35,727 nt of DNA from CAWGUU01 sp963825765. GTDB lineage: Bacteria > Actinomycetota > Acidimicrobiia > Acidimicrobiales > AC-14. Under the pieces are notes generated by a model. That model worked only from the letters and a program-made list of their open reading frames with translations, did no database searches and was not told where the DNA came from. Positions within the stretch are counted from its first letter, which is position 1; every line of letters begins with the position of its first letter. The DNA is taken from positions 1-35,727 of the forward strand of contig CAWGUU010000017.1 in NCBI GenBank assembly GCA_963825765.1, read 5' to 3'. Of the stretch, positions 1 through 7,149 are shown one piece after another. Both the position numbers and the translations under genes were made by a program.

Positions 1-2
1 TC

Positions 3-1172
3 GCCGCCTTCCAACCGACGTGGCCCCCGGGGATCGCCGGGCTCAGTCCGATCGGCTGCGCCGGCGACATGGGCTTCGATCCGCCCCTGACCTTCGCCAC
101 GACTGCCGGCTCCACCTACTACCTGCGGGTGGCCACGGGCTACGCCGATGCGGACCACCTGGAGTTGCGCATCGAGCAGGTGGGTCCGCCTCCGAACGAC
201 GACTTCGTCAACGCCGAGGCACTGTCCGGCATCCCCGTCGTCGCCTCGGCAGACCTTTCGGCGGCGACGATCGAGCCCGGCGAACCTGCTCCGGGTGGCG
301 AGAGCGTGATCGCCAGCGCCTGGTACTCCTACACCCCGGCGGAGAGCGGCACCCTCGTCGTCAGCGCCGACCCCGCCCCGGACGTGAGGCTGGCCGTGTT
401 CACGGGCACCTCGCTCGAGGGCCTGAGCGAGCTGGCGGCCGGCGCTGCGTACTTCCCTCCCCTGTACTTCCCGGCCGAGGCCGGCACGACCTACTTCATC
501 CAGGCCGCCAAGACCGAGTTCATGTTCACCCAGAGGCCCACGGTGACGGTCATGATCAATCAGCCCGCGCCTCCCACAGCCGGCATCTGGGCCTATCCGT
601 GGGACGTCTCGACTTACGAGACGGTGCAGTTCTTCGACTCGTCCTACGACCCTGAGCGGATCGGGTTCGGGCCGGGGCAGTGGGACTTCGGCGACGGCGA
701 AGTCGCCGTCGGATGCTGCACGACCCACCGTTACGCGGCTGACGGCGACTACACGGTCACCCGCGTAGTCACGACGCTCGACGGCCGGACCGCGACGGCC
801 ACGCAGCAAGTGACCGTCCGTACCCACGACGTGTCCATCGAGCGCATCCAGGCGCCCAACTCGGCGGGCGTGGGCCAGGCCAAGAGCATCTCCGTCAAGG
901 TCAGAGGCGGCCGGTACGACGAGACGGTGCGGGTCGACCTCTTCAAGAGCATGCCGGGTGGGTCGGAGGAATGGGTCGGCAGCGAGACCAAGGCGGTGCC
1001 GCAGGCCCACGGCGGTCGGGCGACCGGATTCGGCTTCACCTACACGTTCACTCCGGACGACCGGGCGAACGGGAAGGTGACCTTCAGGGCCGTCGCCTCG
1101 ATCGTCGACCGCACCGACGCCCAGCCGGCCGACAACCAGGCGATCGCGCCGCCCACCGAGGTGAAGCGCTGA
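3..1172 (+). CDS. PKD-domain extracellular protein, 5' end cut off by the window
   Basis: The frame is open from the first bases, so the N-terminus lies outside the window; the ATG at 69 is internal. Two similar beta-rich modules follow each other, ending in GSTYYLRVATG and GTTYFIQAAK, the style of pre-peptidase-like C-terminal domains of secreted proteins. The second begins with PPNDDFVNAEAL. A PKD domain follows, with the signature WDFGDGE near base 681 and HRYAADGDYTV after it. A final beta-rich segment of about 110 residues resembles a CARDB-like adhesive module. No catalytic domain is visible in the remaining 389 residues. It probably acts outside the cell in adhesion or ligand binding. 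The next gene starts 48 bp downstream with its own ribosome binding site. Confidence 0.8.
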   Translation, partial: AAFQPTWPPGIAGLSPIGCAGDMGFDPPLTFATTAGSTYYLRVATGYADADHLELRIEQVGPPPNDDFVNAEALSGIPVVASADLSAATIEPGEPAPGGESVIASAWYSYTPAESGTLVVSADPAPDVRLAVFTGTSLEGLSELAAGAAYFPPLYFPAEAGTTYFIQAAKTEFMFTQRPTVTVMINQPAPPTAGIWAYPWDVSTYETVQFFDSSYDPERIGFGPGQWDFGDGEVAVGCCTTHRYAADGDYTVTRVVTTLDGRTATATQQVTVRTHDVSIERIQAPNSAGVGQAKSISVKVRGGRYDETVRVDLFKSMPGGSEEWVGSETKAVPQAHGGRATGFGFTYTFTPDDRANGKVTFRAVASIVDRTDAQPADNQAIAPPTEVKR

Positions 1173-1220
1173 TGTCCAGCACACCCAGTCCAACCGAAAT
1201 CAACGTGAAAGGAAATCCCA

Positions 1221-1571
1221 ATGAAGACGCTCCGAACCATCGCCCTGACCGCCGCTCTGCTTTCGGTGCCGACGGCAGCGTGGTCGCACGCAGGTCATCC
1301 GGAACCCCCACCGACAGTGCCGCCCGTAACAGCGCCGCCTGTGGTGGAACCCCCTGTGACCACGCCGCCTGTGACGGAGCCACCTGTGACGGAGCCGCCG
1401 ATCACCGTGGTGATCGTCGACTGGGTGTGTCACAAGGCCGACGGATCGATTCGGTTCTGCTCCGAGGAGGAGTCGGACGCAGAACGTCTGCATCCCTCGA
1501 CGACCACGACGACTCGGGCCCCGCGGCCCAACCCGCCCGCTCGCCGCGGCCCCCTGTCCCGCACGGGCTAG
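1221..1571 (+). CDS. Small proline-rich secreted protein
   Basis: A 116-residue protein I do not recognise. It begins with a signal peptide (KTLR, then a hydrophobic stretch to about residue 22, ending TAAWSHA). A region of about eight PPVT/PPVTEP-type repeats (residues 28-60) follows, then a short motif with two cysteines in WVCHKADGSIRFCSEEE, and a basic Pro/Arg tail. AAAGGA about 8 nt before the ATG supports the start. The Pro-rich stretch looks like a cell-wall-spanning spacer. It lies between a PKD protein and a lipoprotein, so it probably belongs to the same envelope set. Confidence 0.65.
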   Translation: MKTLRTIALTAALLSVPTAAWSHAGHPEPPPTVPPVTAPPVVEPPVTTPPVTEPPVTEPPITVVIVDWVCHKADGSIRFCSEEESDAERLHPSTTTTTRAPRPNPPARRGPLSRTG

Positions 1572-1618
1572 GAGGGCGCAGGCCGTGGCGCTCGGGCGTC
1601 GGCGTCGCCGCCCTGTGT

Positions 1619-2455
1619 GTGCTCGTCGGGTGTGGCTGTGTGCTCGTGGGGTGTGGCGGTGGCGCCGGCGGCGGGGGCACGCCGGCGCCACCGCCGGCGC
1701 AACCGCCCTCGATCCCTGCGACCACAGCGGCGCCACCGCCGCCCACGAGCACCACCGCCGTCAAGGTGGTCGTTACGACACCGACGATGGCGCGGGACCG
1801 CACCCCGGACAGCACGCAGGTCGCGCAGCCGCCCGACAGATTCACCCGTCCCGGCGACGCCGCCCGCCACCTCTACGACGCCTGGCACGCCGGGAACCGG
1901 TCCGACGCCGTGAAATCGGCGTCGCCGGAGGCAGTCGACTACCTGTTCGCCCACTCGATACCCCGGGACCCTCTGACGCCGAGCGAGTGTGAGCTGCTCC
2001 CCGAGGCCTACGGCTGCCACTGGGCGGGCGAGCGGTCGAGGCTCATGATGTTCGTCGAGGGCGGGGCGTCGGCCGGGTACAGGGTCGCCTGGACCTACCT
2101 CGATCGCCCGACCGTCCTCAGCAACGACGGCGTACCCCAGGTGATCGCCTCACCGGAGCGGAGTCGGGTGGGAGGCCGGGTGAGAATCGACGGGTTTGGG
2201 TTTTCTGACGAGGCCTACCGGGCGCCGTCCGCCGACCTGTTTCTCGTCGGCGGCCCCGAGGGCTGTCTTCTCTACGCACGTGCCGAGCACAGCGTCTCCG
2301 CTCTCCCGGACGGCTACCTGTCGGGCGAGTTCGTGGTGCCGGAGGGAGGCGACTGCATGATGGGCGGCGGCTACGCGGCCGTCACTCCGGGACACTTCTA
2401 CATCGGATTCGGTACTCCTACCTCCATCATCGGCCAGCTCGACGTCGCCGCCTGA
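1619..2455 (+). CDS. Putative lipoprotein with NTF2-like fold; start disturbed, possible frameshift
   Basis: The mature protein is clear: a lipobox (VLVGC) followed by a Gly/Pro/Thr-rich linker, then a region resembling small actinobacterial NTF2-like secreted domains (RPGDAARHLYDAWHAGNRSD, then paired cysteines around ECELLPEAYGC). A C-terminal beta-rich part ends at 2455. The start is a problem. The best ribosome binding site, GGAGG at 1571-1575, precedes GTG at 1585, but that GTG is one frame off from the lipoprotein. In the correct frame only GTG 1619 (too close to the lipobox) or GTG 1427 (145 bp inside the upstream gene) is available. One extra base between about 1594 and 1613 would explain this. 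Function unknown. Confidence 0.6.
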   Translation: MLVGCGCVLVGCGGGAGGGGTPAPPPAQPPSIPATTAAPPPPTSTTAVKVVVTTPTMARDRTPDSTQVAQPPDRFTRPGDAARHLYDAWHAGNRSDAVKSASPEAVDYLFAHSIPRDPLTPSECELLPEAYGCHWAGERSRLMMFVEGGASAGYRVAWTYLDRPTVLSNDGVPQVIASPERSRVGGRVRIDGFGFSDEAYRAPSADLFLVGGPEGCLLYARAEHSVSALPDGYLSGEFVVPEGGDCMMGGGYAAVTPGHFYIGFGTPTSIIGQLDVAA

Positions 2456-2613
2456 CCGGACGGGTGGAGACCCCACGACCGAGAACGGGTGCCAGTACCA
2501 TGTCGCGAGACGGCGATCTGTGGTCGAGTCAGGTTCCAACAGGCGCGAGCACCTCCCGGGCGGAGTTTTCCGTTCGGAGAGGTTCGGCCACGGGCAAGGG
2601 GCTGAACGGGACG

Positions 2614-3348
2614 ATGGGGGAGACGGCGGGTACAGGCGGGAAGCGCGGTTTGGCTTTTCTCGGCGCCTTCGTGATCGCAATTGTGGTGTCGGCGCCCGCC
2701 GCCCTTGCCGCCATGGGAGATCCCCAGGCACAGCCGGACTCGACCATTGGCTCCACCACCACCTCCACCAGCACGTCGACGAGCACGTCGACGAGCACAT
2801 CGACAACGACCTCGACCTCGACCACGACGTCGACCACCATCCAGGTCACGACGCCGACGACTTCGGTGACGGAAGAGGATTTCCCCGTCTACGCTGCGTC
2901 CACGACGGTCGAGGTCACGACTCCGCCCGATCAGATGGCGACGACGACGACCCCGCCGACGCCGACGCCGACCTTCACGAGTCCGGCCACCGTGACCACG
3001 CTGGTCCGGTTCCCCTTCGAGACGTCCTTCGAGGAGCCCACCACCTCCGCTTTGTTTCCCGAGGACACCGATGCACCCCACCCCGAGGAGCCGCAGCCAG
3101 TCCGCCGCACCAGCGCCACGAGCAGCGGCGCCGGCGAGATCCCGAGCGTGACCCCGGACTCGACGACGACGACCCGACCAGTCGTCAGCCCTCCCCGCAG
3201 CCAGGAAGTCGCGGCACCGCCGACGATCGCCACCCTGGCCGACTCCGACAGTGGTGTATCGCTGTTCTGGCCTGTCGTACTCGGCCTCGCGTGCCTGATC
3301 CTGCTCGGTGGGCCGTTCGCGGCGCGGAGGTTGCGGCATCCTCTGTGA
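2614..3348 (+). CDS. Thr/Ser-rich cell-surface protein with C-terminal membrane anchor
   Basis: A 244-residue protein built as signal peptide, low-complexity stalk and C-terminal transmembrane anchor. The ATG at 2614 puts GGKRGLAFLGAF and a hydrophobic core ending APAALA at the N-terminus and has AAGGGG about 12 nt upstream. Starts at 2464 (GTG) and 2500 (ATG) are possible but would bury the signal peptide. Residues about 47-85 are almost only Thr and Ser, encoded by short tandem repeats. The middle is Pro/Thr/Glu-rich. The last 30 residues form one helix (SLFWPVVLGLACLILLGG) followed by basic AARRLRHPL, so the bulk is outside. It resembles a mucin-like, possibly O-glycosylated, surface protein. 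The kinase gene starts 2 bp after its stop, which suggests co-transcription. Confidence 0.6.
   Translation: MGETAGTGGKRGLAFLGAFVIAIVVSAPAALAAMGDPQAQPDSTIGSTTTSTSTSTSTSTSTSTTTSTSTTTSTTIQVTTPTTSVTEEDFPVYAASTTVEVTTPPDQMATTTTPPTPTPTFTSPATVTTLVRFPFETSFEEPTTSALFPEDTDAPHPEEPQPVRRTSATSSGAGEIPSVTPDSTTTTRPVVSPPRSQEVAAPPTIATLADSDSGVSLFWPVVLGLACLILLGGPFAARRLRHPL
2759..2850 (+). repeat. Short tandem repeat coding for a Thr/Ser stalk
   Basis: Imperfect repeats of a 12-base unit (ACGTCGACGAGC and variants) run through the surface-protein gene and encode alternating Thr and Ser. The units stay in multiples of three bases, so copy-number change would alter stalk length without breaking the frame. Confidence 0.6.
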
Positions 3349-3349
3349 C

Positions 3350-4948
3350 ATGACGTCGGTCGACCTCGGCATCCCGGGTTACACCGACGTCTCGGAGCTC
3401 GGCCGCGGCGGCTTCGCCACCATCTACCGGGCGTGGCAGGCCACGTTCGAGCGCGAAGTGGCCATCAAGGTGCTGTCGGGGAAGGCCGACGATGCCTCCG
3501 CCGACCGGTTCCGGCGTGAGTGTGCCGCCGTAGGAACCCTGTCCGGCCACCCCAACATCGTCACCGTGTACGAGGCGGGCACGACCGGCGACGGGCGCCT
3601 CTTCATCGTCATGGAGCTCCTCCACGGCGGCTCCCTCGCCGACCAACTGGCTGCTCAGGGGCCGTTCGAGGTCGCCGACGTCCTCGACTACGGCGGCCGG
3701 ATCGCCGGGGCCATCGAGTCCGCTCACCGGGCGAACATCCTCCACCGTGACCTCAAGCCCGAGAACATCCTGCTCTCCCGCCTGGGGGAGCCCAAAGTCG
3801 CCGACTTCGGGATGGCCCAGCTCCCCGGGTCCGATCCCAGCGCCACGGCCGGCTTGACCGGGACGATCGTGCACGCTGCCCCCGAGGTCCTGGCCGGCGA
3901 GCCTCCCGCCGTCGCGTCCGACGTGTACTCCCTCGCGTCCACGCTGTACTGCCTTGTGGCGGGACGGCCCCCCTTCGCCGGCACAGCCGACCAGAGCTTG
4001 GTCGCGCTCGTGAGCCGGGTCACCACCGAGGCACCGCCCGACCTTCGGCCCCGCGGCGTGCCCGAGGACCTGTGCCTCGTGCTCGAGCAGGGGTTGGCCA
4101 AGGCGCCGGGGGACCGCCAGCACGACGTGGCCCAGCTCGGGCGGCAGCTCCAAGCCGTGCAAGCCTCGCTCGACCAGCCGATCACCCGGCTCCCGATCGA
4201 CTCGGTGGGGCCGAGACCGGCGGCGTCGAAGTCGGGACAGCAGACGCCGACACCCCGTGCGCGGCAAGGCCGACGGCGCCGACTCACCATCGCAGGCGCC
4301 GTCGTTCTCGGCGCGGCTGCGGTCCTTTCGGTCGCCATTCCGCTCATTGCCGACCGGCCGACGCCCCTTCCGGTGCTCTACCAGGACAATTTCGACGCAG
4401 GACTGAACTGGTACGAGCACGACGACGACACGGCCAAGCTGGCCTACGACCAGGGTCGGTACCGGCTCGTGGTCAAGAAGGCGAACGGGGTCGTCCTCTC
4501 GGACACGTCCTTCCGGGGCGGCGTGTACGGGGAGCCGTTGACGGCGCTCACCGACGTGAGCGTCCGCGTCAGGGCGCTGCCGGCCTCGCCCGGAGCGATC
4601 TTCGGGCTGTTCTGCCGGTACGGGCCCACCGGCGAGTACTACCAGGCCGTCCTCCGCACCGACGGGGAGGCCCTGATCCTCAAGTCGTTGCAGCCGGGGG
4701 TCACGACGCTCGGCCGCGGCCGGGTGTCCGACGTCGGTACCGGCCGAGAGGTGCGGCTGCGCCTCGACTGCACGGGTGGCGAGAAAACCCGTGTCGCCTT
4801 GTGGGCCGACGACGAGAAGGTGACGGAGGCCGAGGATGAGGACGGCCTGCGGTACGGGAGCGTCGGGATGATGGTAAGCGCCGACGATCCTCCCGCCGAC
4901 GTGCTGTTCGAGGACTTCGTGCTGCTGGGGCGGCGCCGCCAGGCCTGA
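3350..4948 (+). CDS. Receptor-type Ser/Thr protein kinase with extracellular lectin-like domain
   Basis: A 532-residue PknB-family kinase. The Gly-rich loop is LGRGGFATIY (residues 17-26), the ATP-binding Lys is K40 in VAIK, the catalytic loop is HRDLKPEN (132-139) and the metal-binding motif is DFG starting at D152, followed by an APE motif. All catalytic residues are intact. After about residue 270 there is a Pro-rich juxtamembrane linker, one transmembrane helix (about 312-334), and an extracellular domain of about 190 residues (DNFDAGLNWYEHDD and beta strands) of the concanavalin/laminin-G or DUF1080-like type, which may sense glycans. The ATG at 3350 is 2 nt after the preceding stop. It probably phosphorylates cytosolic targets. 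The neighbouring FHA protein is a plausible phospho-Thr reader, which is inference. Confidence 0.9.
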   Translation: MTSVDLGIPGYTDVSELGRGGFATIYRAWQATFEREVAIKVLSGKADDASADRFRRECAAVGTLSGHPNIVTVYEAGTTGDGRLFIVMELLHGGSLADQLAAQGPFEVADVLDYGGRIAGAIESAHRANILHRDLKPENILLSRLGEPKVADFGMAQLPGSDPSATAGLTGTIVHAAPEVLAGEPPAVASDVYSLASTLYCLVAGRPPFAGTADQSLVALVSRVTTEAPPDLRPRGVPEDLCLVLEQGLAKAPGDRQHDVAQLGRQLQAVQASLDQPITRLPIDSVGPRPAASKSGQQTPTPRARQGRRRRLTIAGAVVLGAAAVLSVAIPLIADRPTPLPVLYQDNFDAGLNWYEHDDDTAKLAYDQGRYRLVVKKANGVVLSDTSFRGGVYGEPLTALTDVSVRVRALPASPGAIFGLFCRYGPTGEYYQAVLRTDGEALILKSLQPGVTTLGRGRVSDVGTGREVRLRLDCTGGEKTRVALWADDEKVTEAEDEDGLRYGSVGMMVSADDPPADVLFEDFVLLGRRRQA

Positions 4949-4956
4949 CCCGAGGC

Positions 4957-5559
4957 TCAGGCGCTCGGGTCGGGGCGCAGGTCGGCCAGGGTCACGGCTC
5001 GCCGGAGGAGGGCCTCGTTGGCGAGCACCAGCCGGCGGGACTGGGCGGTCTGGTAGATGGCGAACTTGTCGTAGAGGTTGGCCAGGTGGAACTTGACGGC
5101 GGCGTCGCTCACGACCAGCTCCTCGGCGATCTGGGCGATGCTGGCGGGCTCGGCGAAAGGGCTGGCGTTCAGCAGCGGCCGGCACAGGGCGATGAGGACG
5201 TCCCGCTCCCGAGTGGTGAGGTTGGGTGACTTGGGACCGGTGTCGGTGCGCTCGGCAGGGTTGGCACCGGTATCACGGAAGAGCAGCTGCGTCCGGCCCA
5301 TGCGGATCTCGTCGCCCGGGCGCAGCACCTGCTCGCCGGCCACGGCCTGCCCGTTGACGAAGGTGCCGTTGGACGAGCCGAGGTCGCGGAGGCTGAACGA
5401 GGCGCCGTAGGACTCGATGACGGCGTGCACCTGGGAGACGAGGCGGTCGTCGCGGAGCGCCACGTCGTTCTGCTCGCCGCGCCCGATCGTGATGCGGTCC
5501 GCGTCCAGCGGGAACAGCTCGGCCGGGCCGGATCCTCGGATCTCGATGTAGGCGGGCAT
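4957..5559 (-). CDS. FHA-domain protein with C-terminal winged-helix/LuxR-like HTH
   Basis: A 200-residue cytosolic protein. An FHA domain occupies about residues 5-95, with the phospho-Thr-binding motifs GRGEQ (26-30), VSQVH (41-45) and SSNGTFVNG (62-70). The C-terminal half holds a helix-turn-helix starting LTTRERDVLIALC and continuing IAQIAEELVVSDAAVKFHL (about 141-159), similar to LuxR/winged-helix DNA-binding domains. The start MPAYIEIRG is chosen because the FHA fold begins there; an upstream extension is low-complexity. AACCTA (5571-5576, TAGGTT on this strand) lies 11 nt before the ATG. FHA domains bind phosphothreonine, and the gene ends 8 bp from the convergent Ser/Thr kinase gene. 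I infer a kinase-controlled transcription regulator. Confidence 0.85.
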   Translation of the reverse strand: MPAYIEIRGSGPAELFPLDADRITIGRGEQNDVALRDDRLVSQVHAVIESYGASFSLRDLGSSNGTFVNGQAVAGEQVLRPGDEIRMGRTQLLFRDTGANPAERTDTGPKSPNLTTRERDVLIALCRPLLNASPFAEPASIAQIAEELVVSDAAVKFHLANLYDKFAIYQTAQSRRLVLANEALLRRAVTLADLRPDPSA

Positions 5560-5570
5560 CGGCGTCCACG

Positions 5571-5576
5571 AACCTA
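5571..5576 (-). promoter_or_regulatory. -10-like element of the FHA-HTH gene
   Basis: TAGGTT on the minus strand, 11 nt before the ATG at 5559. The spacing suggests a very short or absent leader. No clear -35 was seen. Confidence 0.35.
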
Positions 5577-5730
5577 ACTCGGCCGGCTCGTCCGGCCCCG
5601 GACCTGACCCGGAGGCGAGGAAACCCTCACCCCCCGCGCGGCGAACACCGTCGCCGGCGGCCATTACCCGCCGGTCTCCGGAAGCGCACCCTGGGCTCAC
5701 CATTTGCACCCATCCCAGGAGGAACGTCCC

Positions 5731-5973
5731 ATGAACATCATCCGCACCCGCATCGCCCGCTTCACCGTCGCGTCGGCCCTCGTCCTCGGCATGGGAGCCC
5801 TCGGCGTCGGCCCAGCCCTGGCGACCGGCACCTGGGCCGGCTCGGTCCCCGCCAGCACCATGTCGGCCGGCGAGGACGCCGCGACCGACGCCCAGCGGGG
5901 CGAGATCGCCGGACACGGCTCCGACTCGGGCACCGACAAAGTCCGCGACAACAGCCCTGATCTCGCGTGGTGA
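5731..5973 (+). CDS. Small secreted protein, unknown function
   Basis: An 80-residue protein with a signal peptide (MNIIRTRIARFTVASALVLG, cleavage probably after PALA at about residue 31) and a short hydrophilic, Asp/Gly/Ser-rich mature part of about 48 residues without cysteines or recognisable fold. AGGAGG at 5717-5722, 8 nt before the ATG, is near-perfect and fixes the start. The next gene starts 8 bp after its stop, so the two are probably one transcript. The 171-bp gap before it is divergent with the FHA gene. Confidence 0.65.
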   Translation: MNIIRTRIARFTVASALVLGMGALGVGPALATGTWAGSVPASTMSAGEDAATDAQRGEIAGHGSDSGTDKVRDNSPDLAW

Positions 5974-5981
5974 GGCCGACG

Positions 5982-6449
5982 ATGCGAAGCACACGGCTCA
6001 TCGTGGCCATCGGCCTCATGGCCGGCCTGGTCCTGACGGCAGCGCCGGCACCCGCCGGCGCTGCTCCGGCCGGCCCTGCTCCCACCGTCACCTTCACCCT
6101 GCTCACACCCCTGCCGACGGTCCTGGCGGTCGGAGAATCCGCCACCATCGGGGTGAGAGTGCAGAGCAGCGAGCCGTTCGTCATGGCCATCGCCCTGTCC
6201 AACGCCTACTACCCGGGACGAGCCGTGCTCTTCGACGGTTCGCCGGCTCAGGCCGGCGGCACCTCCGCCGACCTGTACCTCACCATCACCGCCCGGTCGT
6301 CTTCCGCAGACCTCGGACCGGTGCAGAACTGGCCGGCCGACGAGGACTGGTCCGCAGGGGTCGCCCCGGTCGCGGTGGCTGTGGGTGCCCGTTTCGCCGG
6401 CCGCGGCGTGGTCGGGACCCAGTTCCCCTTCGCCGTGACAGTTCCCTGA
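5982..6449 (+). CDS. Secreted protein of unknown function
   Basis: A 155-residue protein with a signal peptide (MRSTRLIVAIGLMAGLVLTA, Ala/Pro-rich cleavage region near residue 28) and a mature region of alternating beta-strand character (TVTFTLLTPLPTVLAVGESA, TIGVRVQSSE, ADLYLTITAR). This looks like a single Ig-like or beta-sandwich domain. There are no cysteines in the mature part and no catalytic motif. The ATG at 5982 is preferred over GTG 5967 because it places Arg residues directly before the hydrophobic core. It lies between two other exported proteins. Confidence 0.65.
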   Translation: MRSTRLIVAIGLMAGLVLTAAPAPAGAAPAGPAPTVTFTLLTPLPTVLAVGESATIGVRVQSSEPFVMAIALSNAYYPGRAVLFDGSPAQAGGTSADLYLTITARSSSADLGPVQNWPADEDWSAGVAPVAVAVGARFAGRGVVGTQFPFAVTVP

Positions 6450-6549
6450 CGAGAGCTCGATGCAGGAGAGAGCACACAGAAAGCCAACCCGCCGGGGCAC
6501 CTCGTCCCGTCGGTATGACCCATCCAACACCAGACCCGAGGAGGTCCCC

Positions 6550-7128
6550 GTGAACCGTTCAGCCGTCTCTGCCCGTTCCGCCATCTACAAGGTCATGCTC
6601 GTGATCACCCTGCTCGGCGCCATCGCCGCCCTCGCCGCCTGTGGCGGGGACGAATCGGCCAGCGCCGAGCCGAGGACGTTCAGCGACGACCGCTATCCGT
6701 TCACGTTCACCTATCCCGGTGACCTCGAAAGCACGGACGACATCACCAATACGTCCGGCGATCCCGCCGGGAAAAGCAGTACGGGACTCATGTTCGACTC
6801 CGACAACGTGCTGGTCGTCACCAGGTACTCGACGCTCGACGCCGAGGTCACCGCGTCGGACATGCCCGGCGCGATCGCCGAGCTCGACATGGTGATCAGC
6901 GAGCTCACCGGGAATCCCATCAGCGGCACGCTCGTCGATGTCGGCGGGTTCCCAGGAGTGCTCTACGACAACGTCGAGATCCCCCAACCGCCGTCCGGAC
7001 GCACACGCATGGTGTTCCTGTTCGAGGGCGACGCCCAGTACTCGATCCACTGCCAGTCGACCCCCGATCTGCGCCAGCAGGTGACGGCCGCCTGCGACCA
7101 GGCCATGTCCACCCTCCGGCACCGGTGA
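6550..7128 (+). CDS. Lipoprotein with PsbP/LpqN-like domain
   Basis: A 192-residue protein starting at GTG, with GAGGAGG directly upstream. A lipoprotein signal peptide ends at the lipobox LAAC, with C31 as the predicted lipidated residue. The mature part begins with an acidic linker and then DRYPFTFTYPGDLE. That opening, a Tyr-Pro strand followed by a beta-alpha-beta run, is typical of PsbP-like and mycobacterial LpqN-type surface lipoproteins. Two cysteines (in YSIHCQSTPD and TAACDQAM) could form a disulfide. It probably sits on the outer face of the membrane; ligand unknown. Its stop lies 21 bp from the stop of the convergent dikinase-like gene. Confidence 0.7.
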   Translation: MNRSAVSARSAIYKVMLVITLLGAIAALAACGGDESASAEPRTFSDDRYPFTFTYPGDLESTDDITNTSGDPAGKSSTGLMFDSDNVLVVTRYSTLDAEVTASDMPGAIAELDMVISELTGNPISGTLVDVGGFPGVLYDNVEIPQPPSGRTRMVFLFEGDAQYSIHCQSTPDLRQQVTAACDQAMSTLRHR

Positions 7129-7149
7129 CCCGGATCCATCACCGAACCG

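Noticed and set aside
3185..5185. Very long open frame on the minus strand across the kinase gene
   Set aside because: It is antisense to an intact kinase with all motifs; high GC makes such shadow frames common, and its translation is Arg/Gly/Pro-rich without a domain.
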